A DNA stretch of 64,000 bases from Erythrobacter donghaensis (lineage in GTDB: Bacteria; Pseudomonadota; Alphaproteobacteria; Sphingomonadales; Sphingomonadaceae), in NCBI RefSeq assembly GCF_002155425.1, contig NZ_MUYG01000011.1:744001-808000 (forward strand), written 5' to 3'. Shown here one piece after another: positions 18,090 to 27,809 of this stretch. The translations under genes were made by a program, and so were the position numbers. Under the pieces are notes generated by a model that did not search any database, was not told the origin of the DNA, and was given only the letters and a program-made list of their open reading frames with translations. Each line of letters begins with the position of its first letter. Within the stretch, counting starts at the first letter, position 1.

Positions 18090-18259
18090 TTTGCAACTAT
18101 GAAGGTATGTAATCTTGTATCAGGCGTCAAGCGGCTTTGCGCATCGATCTGTCCAACCGGCCTGACGCGCCGGAAAATCCGCCGCTCCTCTCAATCTCGG
18201 CGGATGACAGCCCGCGCAATGTGTGGTCTCAGGGGCGCCATCAGACAGGAACACGACCC

Positions 18260-19426
18260 ATGAATTTCGAACTCCCCCACGAACACGCAATGCTCAAGGA
18301 TCTGGTCGGCAAGTTCGTGCGCGACCAGCTGATGCCTTACGAGGCGACGGTGATCGCACGCGAGAATGTCGGGCAGGGCACCTATCTCACCCCCGAGGAG
18401 ACCGCGAAGGTCGACGCGGTCAGCCGCGAGCTGGGCCTGTGGGGTCTCGACGCGCCCGAGGAAGTGGGCGGTATGAACCTGCCGATGGTGGCGATGGTCG
18501 GCGTCTCGGAAGAGCTCGGCAAGACCGTGGTGCCCTATTACCTGCCGCCCGATTCGCCCAACCTCAGGATGCTGATGGTCGCTGCCGACGAACGCCAGCG
18601 CGAGGCTTACCTTGCGCCTTACGTGCGCGGCGAGACGATCAGCGCGATCGGCATTTCCGAGCCCGGCGCAGGCGCGGACCCGGCGGGGATGAAGACCACC
18701 GCCGTTCAGGACGGCGACGACTGGATCATCAACGGCCGCAAGATCTGGATCACCAAGGGGGCCGAGGCCGACTTCACCATCCTGATGGCGGTCACCGACA
18801 AGAACCCCGACGGGCGCAACGGCATGTCGGCCTTCCTCGTCGACCGCGACACCCCCGGCTTCAACGTCACCCGCAAGATCCCGATGATCGACGGGACCGC
18901 GACCTACGAAATCGCGCTCGACGATTGCCGGGTGCCGGGCTGGAAACTGCTCGGCAAGCGCGGGCAGGGCTTTGCGCCGATGCAGGTGCGCCTTGGCACG
19001 CGGCGGATCGAGATGGCTTCATGGTCGATCGGCATGGCGCAGCGCGCGATGGAGATGATGATCGACTACGCCCCCCAGCGTGTCACCTTCGGCAAGCCGC
19101 TCTCGGCGCGCCAGACGGTGCAGAACTGGATCGCCGACGCCGCGACCAAGATCCACGCGATGCGGCTGATGACTTATGATTGCGCCTGGAAGATCGACGA
19201 GGGCCGCGACACCCGCAGCGAAATCTCGATGATCAAGAGCTTCTGCATCGAGGAAGCCTACACCATCGTCGATCACGCCATGCAGCTGTTCGGCGGCATG
19301 GGCATGACCCGCGAATTGCCGCTCTACCTGATGAGCAACAAGCTGCGCACCATGCGCATCTACGACGGGCCGAGCGAGATCCACAACTGGGTGGTGGCGC
19401 GCGCGCTGCTGGGCACGCGGGAGTAG
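18260..19426 (+). CDS. Acyl-CoA dehydrogenase
   Basis: FAD-dependent acyl-CoA dehydrogenase of 388 aa. ATG 18260 (MNFELPHEHAML) fits the usual family start and has AGGA upstream; the longer frame from 18137 has no ribosome binding site. Family landmarks are ISEPGAGADPAGMKT and WIINGRKIWITKGAEADF in the middle domain, RITLG-type helices, QLFGGMGMTRELPL and the terminal RIYDGPSEIHNWVVAR. The family's usual catalytic-glutamate segment IYEG(T/S)xE reads IYDGPSE here, a change seen in some branches. Acyl chain specificity cannot be read. It is divergent from arsR. Confidence 0.9.
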   Translation: MNFELPHEHAMLKDLVGKFVRDQLMPYEATVIARENVGQGTYLTPEETAKVDAVSRELGLWGLDAPEEVGGMNLPMVAMVGVSEELGKTVVPYYLPPDSPNLRMLMVAADERQREAYLAPYVRGETISAIGISEPGAGADPAGMKTTAVQDGDDWIINGRKIWITKGAEADFTILMAVTDKNPDGRNGMSAFLVDRDTPGFNVTRKIPMIDGTATYEIALDDCRVPGWKLLGKRGQGFAPMQVRLGTRRIEMASWSIGMAQRAMEMMIDYAPQRVTFGKPLSARQTVQNWIADAATKIHAMRLMTYDCAWKIDEGRDTRSEISMIKSFCIEEAYTIVDHAMQLFGGMGMTRELPLYLMSNKLRTMRIYDGPSEIHNWVVARALLGTRE

Positions 19427-19498
19427 GCGTCAGAAACAAGAAGGGACGCGAAGGCATTGGCCCTCGCGTCCCCCGTTGTTCGCGCCGGTCAGCCCGGA

Positions 19499-22400
19499 TC
19501 AGAACGATCCGGACACCCCGACGAAGAAGAACCGCCCACGCGGCCCCACCGGGCGCGCGAAGCTGCCGAGGAACGGCTCGCGATCGGTGACATTGTTCAC
19601 GCCGCCAAAGATTTCGATGTTGTCGGTCGCTTCGTAGCTGACGCTGAAATCATGCTCGAAACCGTCGCCGGTGTAGAGCTGCGAGGGATCGGCCACGCCT
19701 TCATTGGGTGACAGGACGACCTGATCGCCGACGATTTCCGCGGTGAAGGCCGCTCCGTTGTCGAGGCGCAGGGTGGAATCCTCCCACCGCGTTCTCCAGC
19801 CGAGGTTCCAGCGGTTCACTTCCCAGTTGAGACCGAAATTGACGACCCATTCCGGCACCCCGATCACGCCCAGCAGGTTGCTGTTGTTCGCCTGGTCGAC
19901 GATCAACAGCTGCTTTTCGAGCGGGTCGGTCGTGTCGGCGATGGTCTGCTGGATGACCGGATCGCCTTCAGTGAAGCGTTCGAGGAAGTGCGTGCCCACC
20001 GCCGAGAGGGTGAACTTGCCCCAATCCTCGCCGAACGGCGCATCGAAGGTGTAGCGGGTTTCGAAGTCGATACCGCGCGCGCGCAGGACCGAGAGGTTGA
20101 TGTTGCCCGAACGGAAACCGACAATCGCCCCGCCGCGCGTCGGATCACGGTCGATCGCGTCGCAGAACTGGTTGTTGATATCGGGCAGATCGACGCAGGC
20201 CGCGGCGATTTCTGCGCCAGTGAGGCTGCCGACTGCATCGACGATCTCGATATCGTAATAGTCGACGATCGCGACGAAGTTATCCAGCGCGCCGCCCAGA
20301 ATGCCGCGCGGCTGGAAGATCGCGCCGAGGGTGAAGCTGTCCGACGTCTCCTCGGTCAGGAACGGGTTGCCCCCGCTGGTGCCGGTCGAGAAGGCGGTGA
20401 GGAAGTCGTCCGAGCTGAAGCCCGGCACCACGAACTGGGCGCAGTTGGCGGCGCGGTTCGAGCTGCCGTCATTGATGTTGCCATCGTCGCAGGGATCTTC
20501 GTTCACGCCGATCGTGGCGATGCCCTGCGGCGCGAAGAGCTCGCCGATGTTGGGCGCCCGGATCGCACGGGAGAGGGTGCCGCGGAAGCTCAGCCAGTCG
20601 ACCGGGCTGTAGACGGCGCCGAAGGAGTAGGTCTCGGTCGAACCGATGGTGTTGTAATCGGAGTAACGGCCCGCAGCGGTGACTTCGAGCTTGTCGACGA
20701 AGGGCATGTCGCTGAGGATCGGCACGCGCAATTCACCGAACACTTCCCACACCCGGATCCCCTCGCCATTGGCCGGCGAGTTGAACAGCGGGGCATTGAC
20801 GTTCTCGATGACCCGCGGCTCGATCGTCTCGAAGCTGTCGCGGACGAACTGCGACTCGTCACGGCGCCATTCGAAGCCGACGGCAAAGCCGAGTGGGCCG
20901 CCCGGCAATTCGAACAGGTGCTCGGTATCGCCGGCCAGAACAGCGAGGAACTGCTGCTGTTCGATCGTGGTGTCCTGCTTGAGATCGAGGAAGGCGAAGT
21001 CGAGTCCGGCCTGACCGAAATTGCGCGGGTCGAGCAGGTTCAGCGGGGCGCAGGTGCCGTCGCCGATCTGGAAGGTCACCGGGCGGGTGAGCCCGCTGAC
21101 ATCGACGCCGTTGATCACCGTGCCATCGGCATAGACCGGCGGACCGCCGACGAGGAAGGGCGCATTGGACTGGGCCGGCAGGCCGGTCACTTCCGCGCGG
21201 CAGACGATATCGCCCACCTGTGCGCTGCCCGGGGTGATCTGGATCTCCTGCCCGTTCCGCACGGCATTGAGCGTGCCCGAACCGCTGGTGAAGTTGAACA
21301 CCGGGTCAGCGCCGCTGATATTGTCCGCCGTCAGCGCAACAGCGTCGAAGGCGGTGAAATAGCGATCATTGATGCGGCGGTTGCGCAAGGTCGCATCGAC
21401 CTGGGTGCGACCCCACGTGTAGCTCGCCTCAAAATTGACATTGCTGTTCGGCGCATCCCAGCGCAGCCCGGCCGATGCGCGGATGGTGGAGCGTTCGATA
21501 TCGTCTCCGCGCCCGATGTCGGAGCCGAGGTTGTCGAGCGCGACACCTGCGAAGGTGGCCCCCGTCGCGGCAAACTGCGCCTGCAATTCCGGCGGCGCGA
21601 AGGGGTTGTCGGCCGCGAAGATCAGGTCGTCGGTGAAGGGAATGCCCACCGTGTTCGAAGTCTCGGTATAGGCGAACTTGGCATCGGCGAAGAGCGTGAT
21701 GGTGTCGGTCACCTCGTAATCGACGCCGGCTGCGGCGACGACGCGCGTGGTTTCGGGAATCAGCGTGAGGGTCGCCGGGTTGCTCGGAATCCCGTCCCCG
21801 CCGATTGCATTGAAGGCGCTTGCCGAAATGCCCGGATTATAGGCGCGCAGCTGGCCCGTCACCGGGTCGATGATCTGCAGGATCGGGATATTGGTCCCCG
21901 GCAGGTTGGGAACCGTGCTGGTTCCCGGCGTGAAGTTCACCGCAACCCGCGGACCGAAGGCCAGCCGGTCGAAAGGGAAGCCGCCGACAGCGATGATCGC
22001 GTTGGTGCTGGAGACGGGAAGCGTGGGGTTGCGGATCAGCGCGTTGCGCGCATCGGGATCGAGCCCCAGCGCCTCGTTGAGGATCGGTGAGCTCTGGCGG
22101 AACTCGAAATTGCCTTCGCCAAAGGCAAAATCGCGGTCGCCGTTGGTGATGCTGGTGTTGTGCGAATATTCGATCGCGAACAGGGCGCTGCCCCGGCCAT
22201 CCTGAAATGTGCCGCCGCCGGCCACCGATCCGAAGACTTCCTCGGAATCGCCCTTGTCGCTGATGCCGGTCTGCAGCCGGTATTCAAGCCCGTCGAAGTC
22301 GCGTCCGGTGCGGGTGATGAAGTTGACCACGCCCGAGACCGCGTCGGCCCCGTACACGCCCGAAGCGCCGCCGGTCAGCACCTGGACTTCCTTGACCAGC

Positions 22401-22858
22401 GCTGCCGGTATCGAGTTGATATCCACGTTTGCGGTTCCGGCGATGCCGGGCACGTGGCGCTTGCCGTCCTGCAGCACCAGCGTGCGGTTCGCGCCAAGAC
22501 TGCGCAGATCCAGCGTGCTCGCACCGGTCAGGGCAAAGCCCTGCGCGCTGTCGAGGTTGGCGGGGTCAGAACCCTGCAAGGCCGGCAGTTCGCGCAGCGT
22601 CTGGGTGATGTCGATTTCACCGGCGTTCCTGAACTGCTCTGCGGTGATGACCTGCACCGGGCTGGGAGAGGCGGTGGTCGGATCGCTCGCAATGCGCGAG
22701 CCGGTGACCACGATCGCCCTTTCGGGTTCTGCGGCGGGATCGTCTTCGGCCACGCTGTCCTGCGCATGGGCGGCGGCGGGAACAAGCCCGGCGACCAGCA
22801 GCGCGGCGGCAAGGGCAGGGAGCGATGGCGACTGAAGGGAGAGCTTCGAAATACGCAT
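19499..22858 (-). CDS. TonB-dependent receptor
   Basis: Outer-membrane receptor of 1,119 aa. ATG 22858 gives a good signal peptide (ALLVAGLVPAAAHAQ) and a TonB box region (RAIVVTGSRI) at about residues 48-57. The plug follows (VQVITAEQFRNAGEIDITQTLRELP, with LRSLGANRTLVLQDGKR). The long barrel ends in FFFVGVSGSF. Gene length and the QNA/NPA-like plug resemble the peptide- or oligomer-importing receptors abundant in sphingomonads. No substrate gene is adjacent; the neighbours are acyl-CoA dehydrogenases, so the ligand is unknown. Confidence 0.93.
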   Translation of the reverse strand: MRISKLSLQSPSLPALAAALLVAGLVPAAAHAQDSVAEDDPAAEPERAIVVTGSRIASDPTTASPSPVQVITAEQFRNAGEIDITQTLRELPALQGSDPANLDSAQGFALTGASTLDLRSLGANRTLVLQDGKRHVPGIAGTANVDINSIPAALVKEVQVLTGGASGVYGADAVSGVVNFITRTGRDFDGLEYRLQTGISDKGDSEEVFGSVAGGGTFQDGRGSALFAIEYSHNTSITNGDRDFAFGEGNFEFRQSSPILNEALGLDPDARNALIRNPTLPVSSTNAIIAVGGFPFDRLAFGPRVAVNFTPGTSTVPNLPGTNIPILQIIDPVTGQLRAYNPGISASAFNAIGGDGIPSNPATLTLIPETTRVVAAAGVDYEVTDTITLFADAKFAYTETSNTVGIPFTDDLIFAADNPFAPPELQAQFAATGATFAGVALDNLGSDIGRGDDIERSTIRASAGLRWDAPNSNVNFEASYTWGRTQVDATLRNRRINDRYFTAFDAVALTADNISGADPVFNFTSGSGTLNAVRNGQEIQITPGSAQVGDIVCRAEVTGLPAQSNAPFLVGGPPVYADGTVINGVDVSGLTRPVTFQIGDGTCAPLNLLDPRNFGQAGLDFAFLDLKQDTTIEQQQFLAVLAGDTEHLFELPGGPLGFAVGFEWRRDESQFVRDSFETIEPRVIENVNAPLFNSPANGEGIRVWEVFGELRVPILSDMPFVDKLEVTAAGRYSDYNTIGSTETYSFGAVYSPVDWLSFRGTLSRAIRAPNIGELFAPQGIATIGVNEDPCDDGNINDGSSNRAANCAQFVVPGFSSDDFLTAFSTGTSGGNPFLTEETSDSFTLGAIFQPRGILGGALDNFVAIVDYYDIEIVDAVGSLTGAEIAAACVDLPDINNQFCDAIDRDPTRGGAIVGFRSGNINLSVLRARGIDFETRYTFDAPFGEDWGKFTLSAVGTHFLERFTEGDPVIQQTIADTTDPLEKQLLIVDQANNSNLLGVIGVPEWVVNFGLNWEVNRWNLGWRTRWEDSTLRLDNGAAFTAEIVGDQVVLSPNEGVADPSQLYTGDGFEHDFSVSYEATDNIEIFGGVNNVTDREPFLGSFARPVGPRGRFFFVGVSGSF

Positions 22859-23239
22859 GATGGGTCCTCGCGTAAGTGTGACCGGGGCATGACCAGCGCT
22901 GCTGCGTGGCAGCGCCATTCCGTGCCGTCGTCGTCAGGATCGCAGCCCGCGCGGCCGGTATTGGCCTTGCGTTGCGGGACGTCCTGTCCGGTCCTTCCTG
23001 CGCGAGGAGGTGGCCGGGTCGTGTCGCCCGGCGCCTGTCCGCCCCCGATTGTCGTTGCGCCGCGCGCAGAAGCGCTGCGGCACACGCCCGGTATTACGGC
23101 TCGCCGAAATCGTGGTAGTGGTCATTCTGCGTATATGCCCGGGGGCTGACGGCACTTCGCCGGGCCATTGTGACACCCGGGCCACACCTGCGAATTTGCG
23201 GGTTCGCGCGTGGCGGGGGGCTCTGCTAGCACCGCGCGC
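22859..23239. other. 381-bp divergent intergenic region
   Basis: This gap separates the TonB receptor (minus strand) from the methylsuccinyl-CoA-dehydrogenase-like gene (plus strand). It must hold both promoters. It is GC-rich with no clear ORF, repeat or palindrome that I would assign; the AT-richer stretch around 23098-23135 is the most promoter-like part. Confidence 0.5.
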
Positions 23240-24898
23240 ATGACGGAATGGATCACAGCAGCGCGCGCGAGCCTGGGGGCGGCGCGCGACTATGCGCAGA
23301 GCGTTCAGGAGCGTGTGCGGCAGGCGCTCGCCCCCGCCGGGCAGGTGGACACCGAGCGGCTCGCGCGGGAGCAGCACCGCGTTCACGGCCTCGCCTGGAT
23401 CGCCGCCAGCCTCGCCGCGCTCGAAGCGACGCTCGACTGGGCGGTGCGCGCCGAAAAGGCGGGGCGTTTCGGCGAGGTCGAGGCGCTGACCTTGCGGATC
23501 GGCTTTGGCGAATACCTCGCCCAGATCGCCAGCGGCCTTCCGATGAGCGCGCATGAAGTGGTTCGCCCCGCGGCTTTCGGGCTCGGCGCCGAGGCGCAGG
23601 CAATGGCCGCACACTCCGCCGTCGCCCGCCTGCTGACCGAGGGCAACACGCCCGAAACCCGCGCGCGCCTCGCCGCCCTGCTTGCCGATGGCGCGCGGCC
23701 CGACGAGGCGCTGGGCGACGAAACGCTCGATCAGGTGCGCGAGACGATGCGCGCCTTCACCGCCGAGGCGATCACGCCGCACGCGCATCGCTGGCATCTG
23801 GAGGACGCGCTGATCCCCGATGATGTCATCACCGCGATGGCGGGGCTGGGCGTGTTCGGCATCTGCATTCCGCCAGCCCACAGCGGGCTCGGCCTCGGAA
23901 AACTGGCGATGGCGGTGGTGTCGGAGGAATTGTCGCGCGGGTGGATCTGTGCCGGCAGCCTCGGCACCCGCTCGGAGATCGCGGGCGAGCTGATTGCCGA
24001 GAACGGCACGCCCGAACAGCAGGCGCGCTGGCTCCCCCGCATCGCCGATGGCTCCTGCCTGCCGACCGCGGTTTTCACCGAGCCCGACACCGGATCGGAC
24101 CTCGCCGCGGTGCGCACCCGCGCGCTGCGCCAGAGCGACGGCAGCTGGCGGGTGACGGGCGCCAAGACCTGGATCACCCACGCCGCGCGCGCCGATCTGA
24201 TGACGATGCTGGTCCGCACCGACCCGGCGCAGCCCGGCTATGGCGGCCTGTCGATGTTGATCGCGGAGAAGACCCGCGGCACCGAGACCGTGCCGTTCCC
24301 CGATGCGGGGATCGACGGGAGCGAGATTCCGGTGCTCGGCTACCGGGGCATGAAGGAATATGCGCTGGGGCTCGATGGCTTTGCGGTCGCCGCCGAGGGC
24401 CTGCTGGGCGGGCGCGAGGGGCAGGGCTTCAAGCAGTTGATGCGCACCTTCGAAGGCGCACGCATCCAGACCGCCGCACGCGCGGTGGGGGTGGCGTGGA
24501 ACGCCTTCGACCTCGCGATGGCTTACGCGCTGGAGCGCAGGCAATTCGGCGAGGCGCTGGTCGGCTTCCCGCGCGTGGCGGACAAACTCGCACTGATGGC
24601 GGTCGAAACCGTGATGGCGCGCGAGCTGACCTATGCCGCTGCGCGCGCCAAGGATTCGGGCGCGCGCTGCGATATCGAGGCGGGGATGGCCAAGCTGCTC
24701 GCTGCCCGCGCGGCCTGGAGCGCGGCGGACAATGCGGTGCAGATCCACGGCGGCAATGGCTATGCGCTCGAATATCCGATCAGCCGGGTGCTATGCGATG
24801 CGCGGATTCTCAACATCTTCGAAGGCGCAGCTGAGATTCAGGCGCAAGTAATCGGGCGCGGGCTGCTGGCCGGGCCGGCGCGCGCGGCAGCGGCCTGA
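23240..24898 (+). CDS. mcd: Acyl-CoA dehydrogenase, probably (2S)-methylsuccinyl-CoA dehydrogenase
   Basis: FAD enzyme of 552 aa. Standard acyl-CoA dehydrogenases have about 380-400 residues; the extra roughly 150 N-terminal helical residues are the hallmark of methylsuccinyl-CoA dehydrogenase of the ethylmalonyl-CoA pathway. The core shows VFTEPDTGSDLAAVRT, VTGAKTWITHAARADL, IHGGNGYALEYPISR and IFEGAAEIQAQVIGRGL with the catalytic glutamate region IFEG. ATG 23240 is the first good start after the intergenic gap. No other pathway gene is in the window, so the specific substrate is an inference from length and architecture. Confidence 0.65.
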   Translation: MTEWITAARASLGAARDYAQSVQERVRQALAPAGQVDTERLAREQHRVHGLAWIAASLAALEATLDWAVRAEKAGRFGEVEALTLRIGFGEYLAQIASGLPMSAHEVVRPAAFGLGAEAQAMAAHSAVARLLTEGNTPETRARLAALLADGARPDEALGDETLDQVRETMRAFTAEAITPHAHRWHLEDALIPDDVITAMAGLGVFGICIPPAHSGLGLGKLAMAVVSEELSRGWICAGSLGTRSEIAGELIAENGTPEQQARWLPRIADGSCLPTAVFTEPDTGSDLAAVRTRALRQSDGSWRVTGAKTWITHAARADLMTMLVRTDPAQPGYGGLSMLIAEKTRGTETVPFPDAGIDGSEIPVLGYRGMKEYALGLDGFAVAAEGLLGGREGQGFKQLMRTFEGARIQTAARAVGVAWNAFDLAMAYALERRQFGEALVGFPRVADKLALMAVETVMARELTYAAARAKDSGARCDIEAGMAKLLAARAAWSAADNAVQIHGGNGYALEYPISRVLCDARILNIFEGAAEIQAQVIGRGLLAGPARAAAA

Positions 24899-25357
24899 TT
24901 ACAGCACCCGCCGCGCGGGCATCGCCGGCATGACCCGCAGACTGTCGCCCACCACCGCCGTTCGCAGATCGACATGGCGCGGCCGCATCCCGCGCTGCTT
25001 GAGAAGGCGGTTCACGCGCGAAATCAGAAACAGCGGATCGAAGGGCTTGGAGAGGAAATCCTGCGCCCCGGCATAGATCGCCTGCACATGGTCCTGCTCG
25101 CCGTTCATGGCGGTGAACATGATCACCGGCAGATCGTAGAACGCGGGCGAGAGGCGCAGGCGGCGCAGCAGGGTGAGGCCGCTCTCGCCCGGCATCGACT
25201 GGTCGAGCAGCAGGATATCGGGCCGCTTGCGCTGGACGCAGGCCCAGGCCTCGGCGGCGCTGGTGACCCAGCCGCAGGCGTGCCCGGCATCGATCAGCAC
25301 TTCGCTCGCCAGCTCGGCGATCAGCTCATCATCATCGGCAATCAGGATCCGGGCCAT
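24899..25357 (-). CDS. Stand-alone response regulator receiver protein
   Basis: CheY-like single-domain receiver of 152 aa. The acidic pocket is DDD (residues 8-10), the phospho-acceptor is D52 (LLLDQSMPG), and the conserved T82 and K104 (FLSKPF) are present. After the receiver only about 35 residues remain, with no output domain, so it must act through a partner protein. No histidine kinase is adjacent. The start at ATG 25357 begins the conserved MARILIADDD; upstream in-frame codons lack support. The gene ends directly against the convergent dehydrogenase stop with no base between them. Confidence 0.9.
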   Translation of the reverse strand: MARILIADDDELIAELASEVLIDAGHACGWVTSAAEAWACVQRKRPDILLLDQSMPGESGLTLLRRLRLSPAFYDLPVIMFTAMNGEQDHVQAIYAGAQDFLSKPFDPLFLISRVNRLLKQRGMRPRHVDLRTAVVGDSLRVMPAMPARRVL

Positions 25358-25520
25358 GGGGGTGGGGCCTTGAACAGCAATTGTTGGGAAATGCGGCATT
25401 AACCACACAGCTCTTCCGAGGGCCCTGTCCTGTCCCCTCGCAACATCACCTAGGGCGGGGATTGTCCCTGTCTTGCGCTGGTCTTGTCGGGGTCTTGGAG
25501 GGGTGTAAGGGTCTCGCGCG

Positions 25521-26324
25521 ATGACAAACGATTCTATCGATACCGCCCGCATCGGCCCGTTCTTCGTGACGCAAGGCATTCACAATCTGCGCGATTATGG
25601 CGGCTATGCGGTGCCGGGAGAGGGGCGGGTGCGCAGCGGCGTGCTGTTCCGCTCGGGCCAGCACATGGAAGCCTCGGACGAGGATCTGGCGCTGATCGAC
25701 GCACTCGACATCCGCACCGTGATCGACCTGCGCGGCACGAGCGAGCGGGAGGGATTTCCATGCCGACGCCATCCGAAGTTCGTCGCGCAAGTGATTGCCT
25801 ATGAAGGTGAAACATCCAACTCCCCGCCGCATGAAGGCGGGGGCGGTAAGGTGGTGATGACCCCGGAGAAGGCGCGCGAGCGGATGCTGGCGGTCTATCG
25901 CCGGATGCCGGTGAACCCCGCGATGATCTGGATTTTCCGCGAATATTTCCGGGCGCTTGACGAAAGCGAGGGCGGCTCTCTGGTGCATTGCTTTGCCGGC
26001 AAGGACCGCACCGGGGTCGCCGCCAGCCTGCTGCTCCATGCGCTGGGCGTGCATCACGATGATATCGTTGCCGAATTCCTGCTGACCAATGATGCGCCCA
26101 CCCGCGACATCCTCGAACGCCAGTCGCTGCCCCGAATGGAAGCCCACTACGGCACGATCGATGCGCAAGCGCTGCACAATCTGATGGGTGTTCTGCCTGA
26201 ATATATCGATACTTACATCGCAGAGGTGACACGCGATCACGGCTCGCTCGATGCCTATCTGGCGACAATCTTAGGTGTGGACGAGGATAGAAAACAGCGC
26301 CTCCGCGCCAAGCTGGTGGCGTGA
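25521..26324 (+). CDS. Protein-tyrosine phosphatase family protein
   Basis: Phosphatase of 267 aa. The P-loop CX5R is HCFAGKDRTG with nucleophile C157 and R163. The N-terminus (GIHNLRDYGGYAV and FRSGQHMEASDEDLALI) matches the tyrosine/serine phosphatase family related to MptpB and IphP, which act on phosphoproteins or phosphoinositides. No signal peptide is visible. A GGAGG lies about 20 bp before the start and is not ideally placed. trxB follows 56 bp downstream on the same strand; no shared role is evident. Confidence 0.87.
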   Translation: MTNDSIDTARIGPFFVTQGIHNLRDYGGYAVPGEGRVRSGVLFRSGQHMEASDEDLALIDALDIRTVIDLRGTSEREGFPCRRHPKFVAQVIAYEGETSNSPPHEGGGGKVVMTPEKARERMLAVYRRMPVNPAMIWIFREYFRALDESEGGSLVHCFAGKDRTGVAASLLLHALGVHHDDIVAEFLLTNDAPTRDILERQSLPRMEAHYGTIDAQALHNLMGVLPEYIDTYIAEVTRDHGSLDAYLATILGVDEDRKQRLRAKLVA

Positions 26325-26380
26325 CAATCGCCGCCGAAATCCCCATATCGCTCACCTGAAATTCACGCGAGGCACTCCCC

Positions 26381-27352
26381 ATGGCGACCCACACCACCAA
26401 GATGCTGATCATCGGCTCCGGCCCGGCAGGCTATTCCGCCGCGATCTACGCCGCGCGCGCGATGCTTGAGCCGATCGTCGTGCAGGGCCTCCAGCCCGGC
26501 GGGCAGCTTACCATCACCACCGATGTCGAGAACTACCCCGGCTTTCGCGACGTGGTGCAGGGCCCCTGGCTGATGGAGGAAATGCGCGCGCAGGCCGAAC
26601 ATGTCGGCACGCGGATGATCTGGGACACGATCGTCACGGTCGATCTCGAGAACGGCTCGCCCTTCCGCGCGATCGGTGACAGCGGGGACGAATATATCGC
26701 CGATTGCCTCGTCATCTGCACCGGTGCGCAGGCCAAGTGGCTTGGCGTTCCGGGCGAGATGGCGCTGGGCGGCAAGGGTGTCAGCGCCTGCGCGACCTGT
26801 GACGGGTTCTTCTACCGCGGCAAGAAGGTCGCGGTGATTGGCGGCGGCAACACCGCGGTCGAGGAGGCGCTCTACCTCACCAACCACTCCGACAACGTGA
26901 CCCTGATCCACCGCCGCGATTCCCTACGCGCGGAGAAGATCCTGCAGGAACGGCTCTTCGCCAATCCCAAAATCACCGTGCTGTGGAACAAAGCGGTCGA
27001 CAGCTTCGAGGCGGGGGAGAATGGTATGCTCCACCACCTCGCGCTGACCGACACCGTAACAGGCGAGGCGAGCACGCTGGAAACCGACGGGGCCTTCGTC
27101 GCGATCGGCCACGCGCCCGCGACCGAACTGTTCAAGGGCAAGCTGCCGATGGACGAGAGCGGCTATCTGTTGAACGAACCCGGCACCCCCAAGACCGCGA
27201 TCCCCGGTGTCTTCGCCGCGGGCGATGTGACCGATCACGTCTACCGTCAGGCGGTGACCGCGGCAGGCATGGGCTGCATGGCCGCGCTCGATGCCGAGCG
27301 TTACCTCGCTGCGCGCCAGCACGCCGTGCAGGAGGCCGAAGCGGCGGAGTAA
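26381..27352 (+). CDS. trxB: Thioredoxin-disulfide reductase
   Basis: NADPH-dependent flavoenzyme of 323 aa that reduces thioredoxin. The FAD-binding GSGPAG near residue 12, the redox pair CATC (C137 and C140) and the NADPH-binding GGGNTA are all present, as is the C-terminal FAAGDVTDHVYRQAVTAAGMGC typical of bacterial TrxB. Length is standard. It is probably transcribed with or just after the phosphatase gene. Confidence 0.96.
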   Translation: MATHTTKMLIIGSGPAGYSAAIYAARAMLEPIVVQGLQPGGQLTITTDVENYPGFRDVVQGPWLMEEMRAQAEHVGTRMIWDTIVTVDLENGSPFRAIGDSGDEYIADCLVICTGAQAKWLGVPGEMALGGKGVSACATCDGFFYRGKKVAVIGGGNTAVEEALYLTNHSDNVTLIHRRDSLRAEKILQERLFANPKITVLWNKAVDSFEAGENGMLHHLALTDTVTGEASTLETDGAFVAIGHAPATELFKGKLPMDESGYLLNEPGTPKTAIPGVFAAGDVTDHVYRQAVTAAGMGCMAALDAERYLAARQHAVQEAEAAE

Positions 27353-27373
27353 GTAACTCCGCCGGCGCCCGGC

Positions 27374-27799
27374 TTAGTGGAACACCGCTATCCCGGCGTG
27401 CAGGATCAGCGCCATGAGCGCGAGGCTTGACAGCGCGTAGAGCGCAAAGCGGATCGCGACCTTGTTGATGGTCGCCTGCACGATGCTGTGCGCGATCCGC
27501 AGGGCGACATAGGCCCAGGCGATGTTGGTGTTCATCCCGTCACCCTGACCGATGATCGCCAGCACCAACGCCACCGCATAGAACAGCGTAGGGGATTCGT
27601 GCAGGTGGTTGAAGTTGTTCGCCTTCCACTGCACCTGGTCGGGCAGCAGCGAGCCCAGCGCGCCGGTGTTGCGGGCATCGTCGGGCTTGATCCCGGCCTT
27701 GGTCATCGCCGGGATGCGGGTGGCATACATCCACACCCACATCACCATGGTCCACGCCAGCAGCACCACGACGGGTTTCAGAATATCCATACCGATCAT
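27374..27799 (-). CDS. MAPEG family membrane protein
   Basis: Integral membrane protein of 141 aa with four predicted membrane spans. The MAPEG (membrane-associated eicosanoid/glutathione metabolism) pattern is seen in NFNHLHESPTLFYAVALVLA and YVALRIAHSIVQA. ATG 27799 has AAGGA 8 bp upstream. It is the second of two related MAPEG genes in tandem, 11 bp after the first. Members are glutathione-dependent or of unknown function in bacteria. Confidence 0.87.
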   Translation of the reverse strand: MIGMDILKPVVVLLAWTMVMWVWMYATRIPAMTKAGIKPDDARNTGALGSLLPDQVQWKANNFNHLHESPTLFYAVALVLAIIGQGDGMNTNIAWAYVALRIAHSIVQATINKVAIRFALYALSSLALMALILHAGIAVFH

Positions 27800-27809
27800 G
27801 ACGGGTTCC

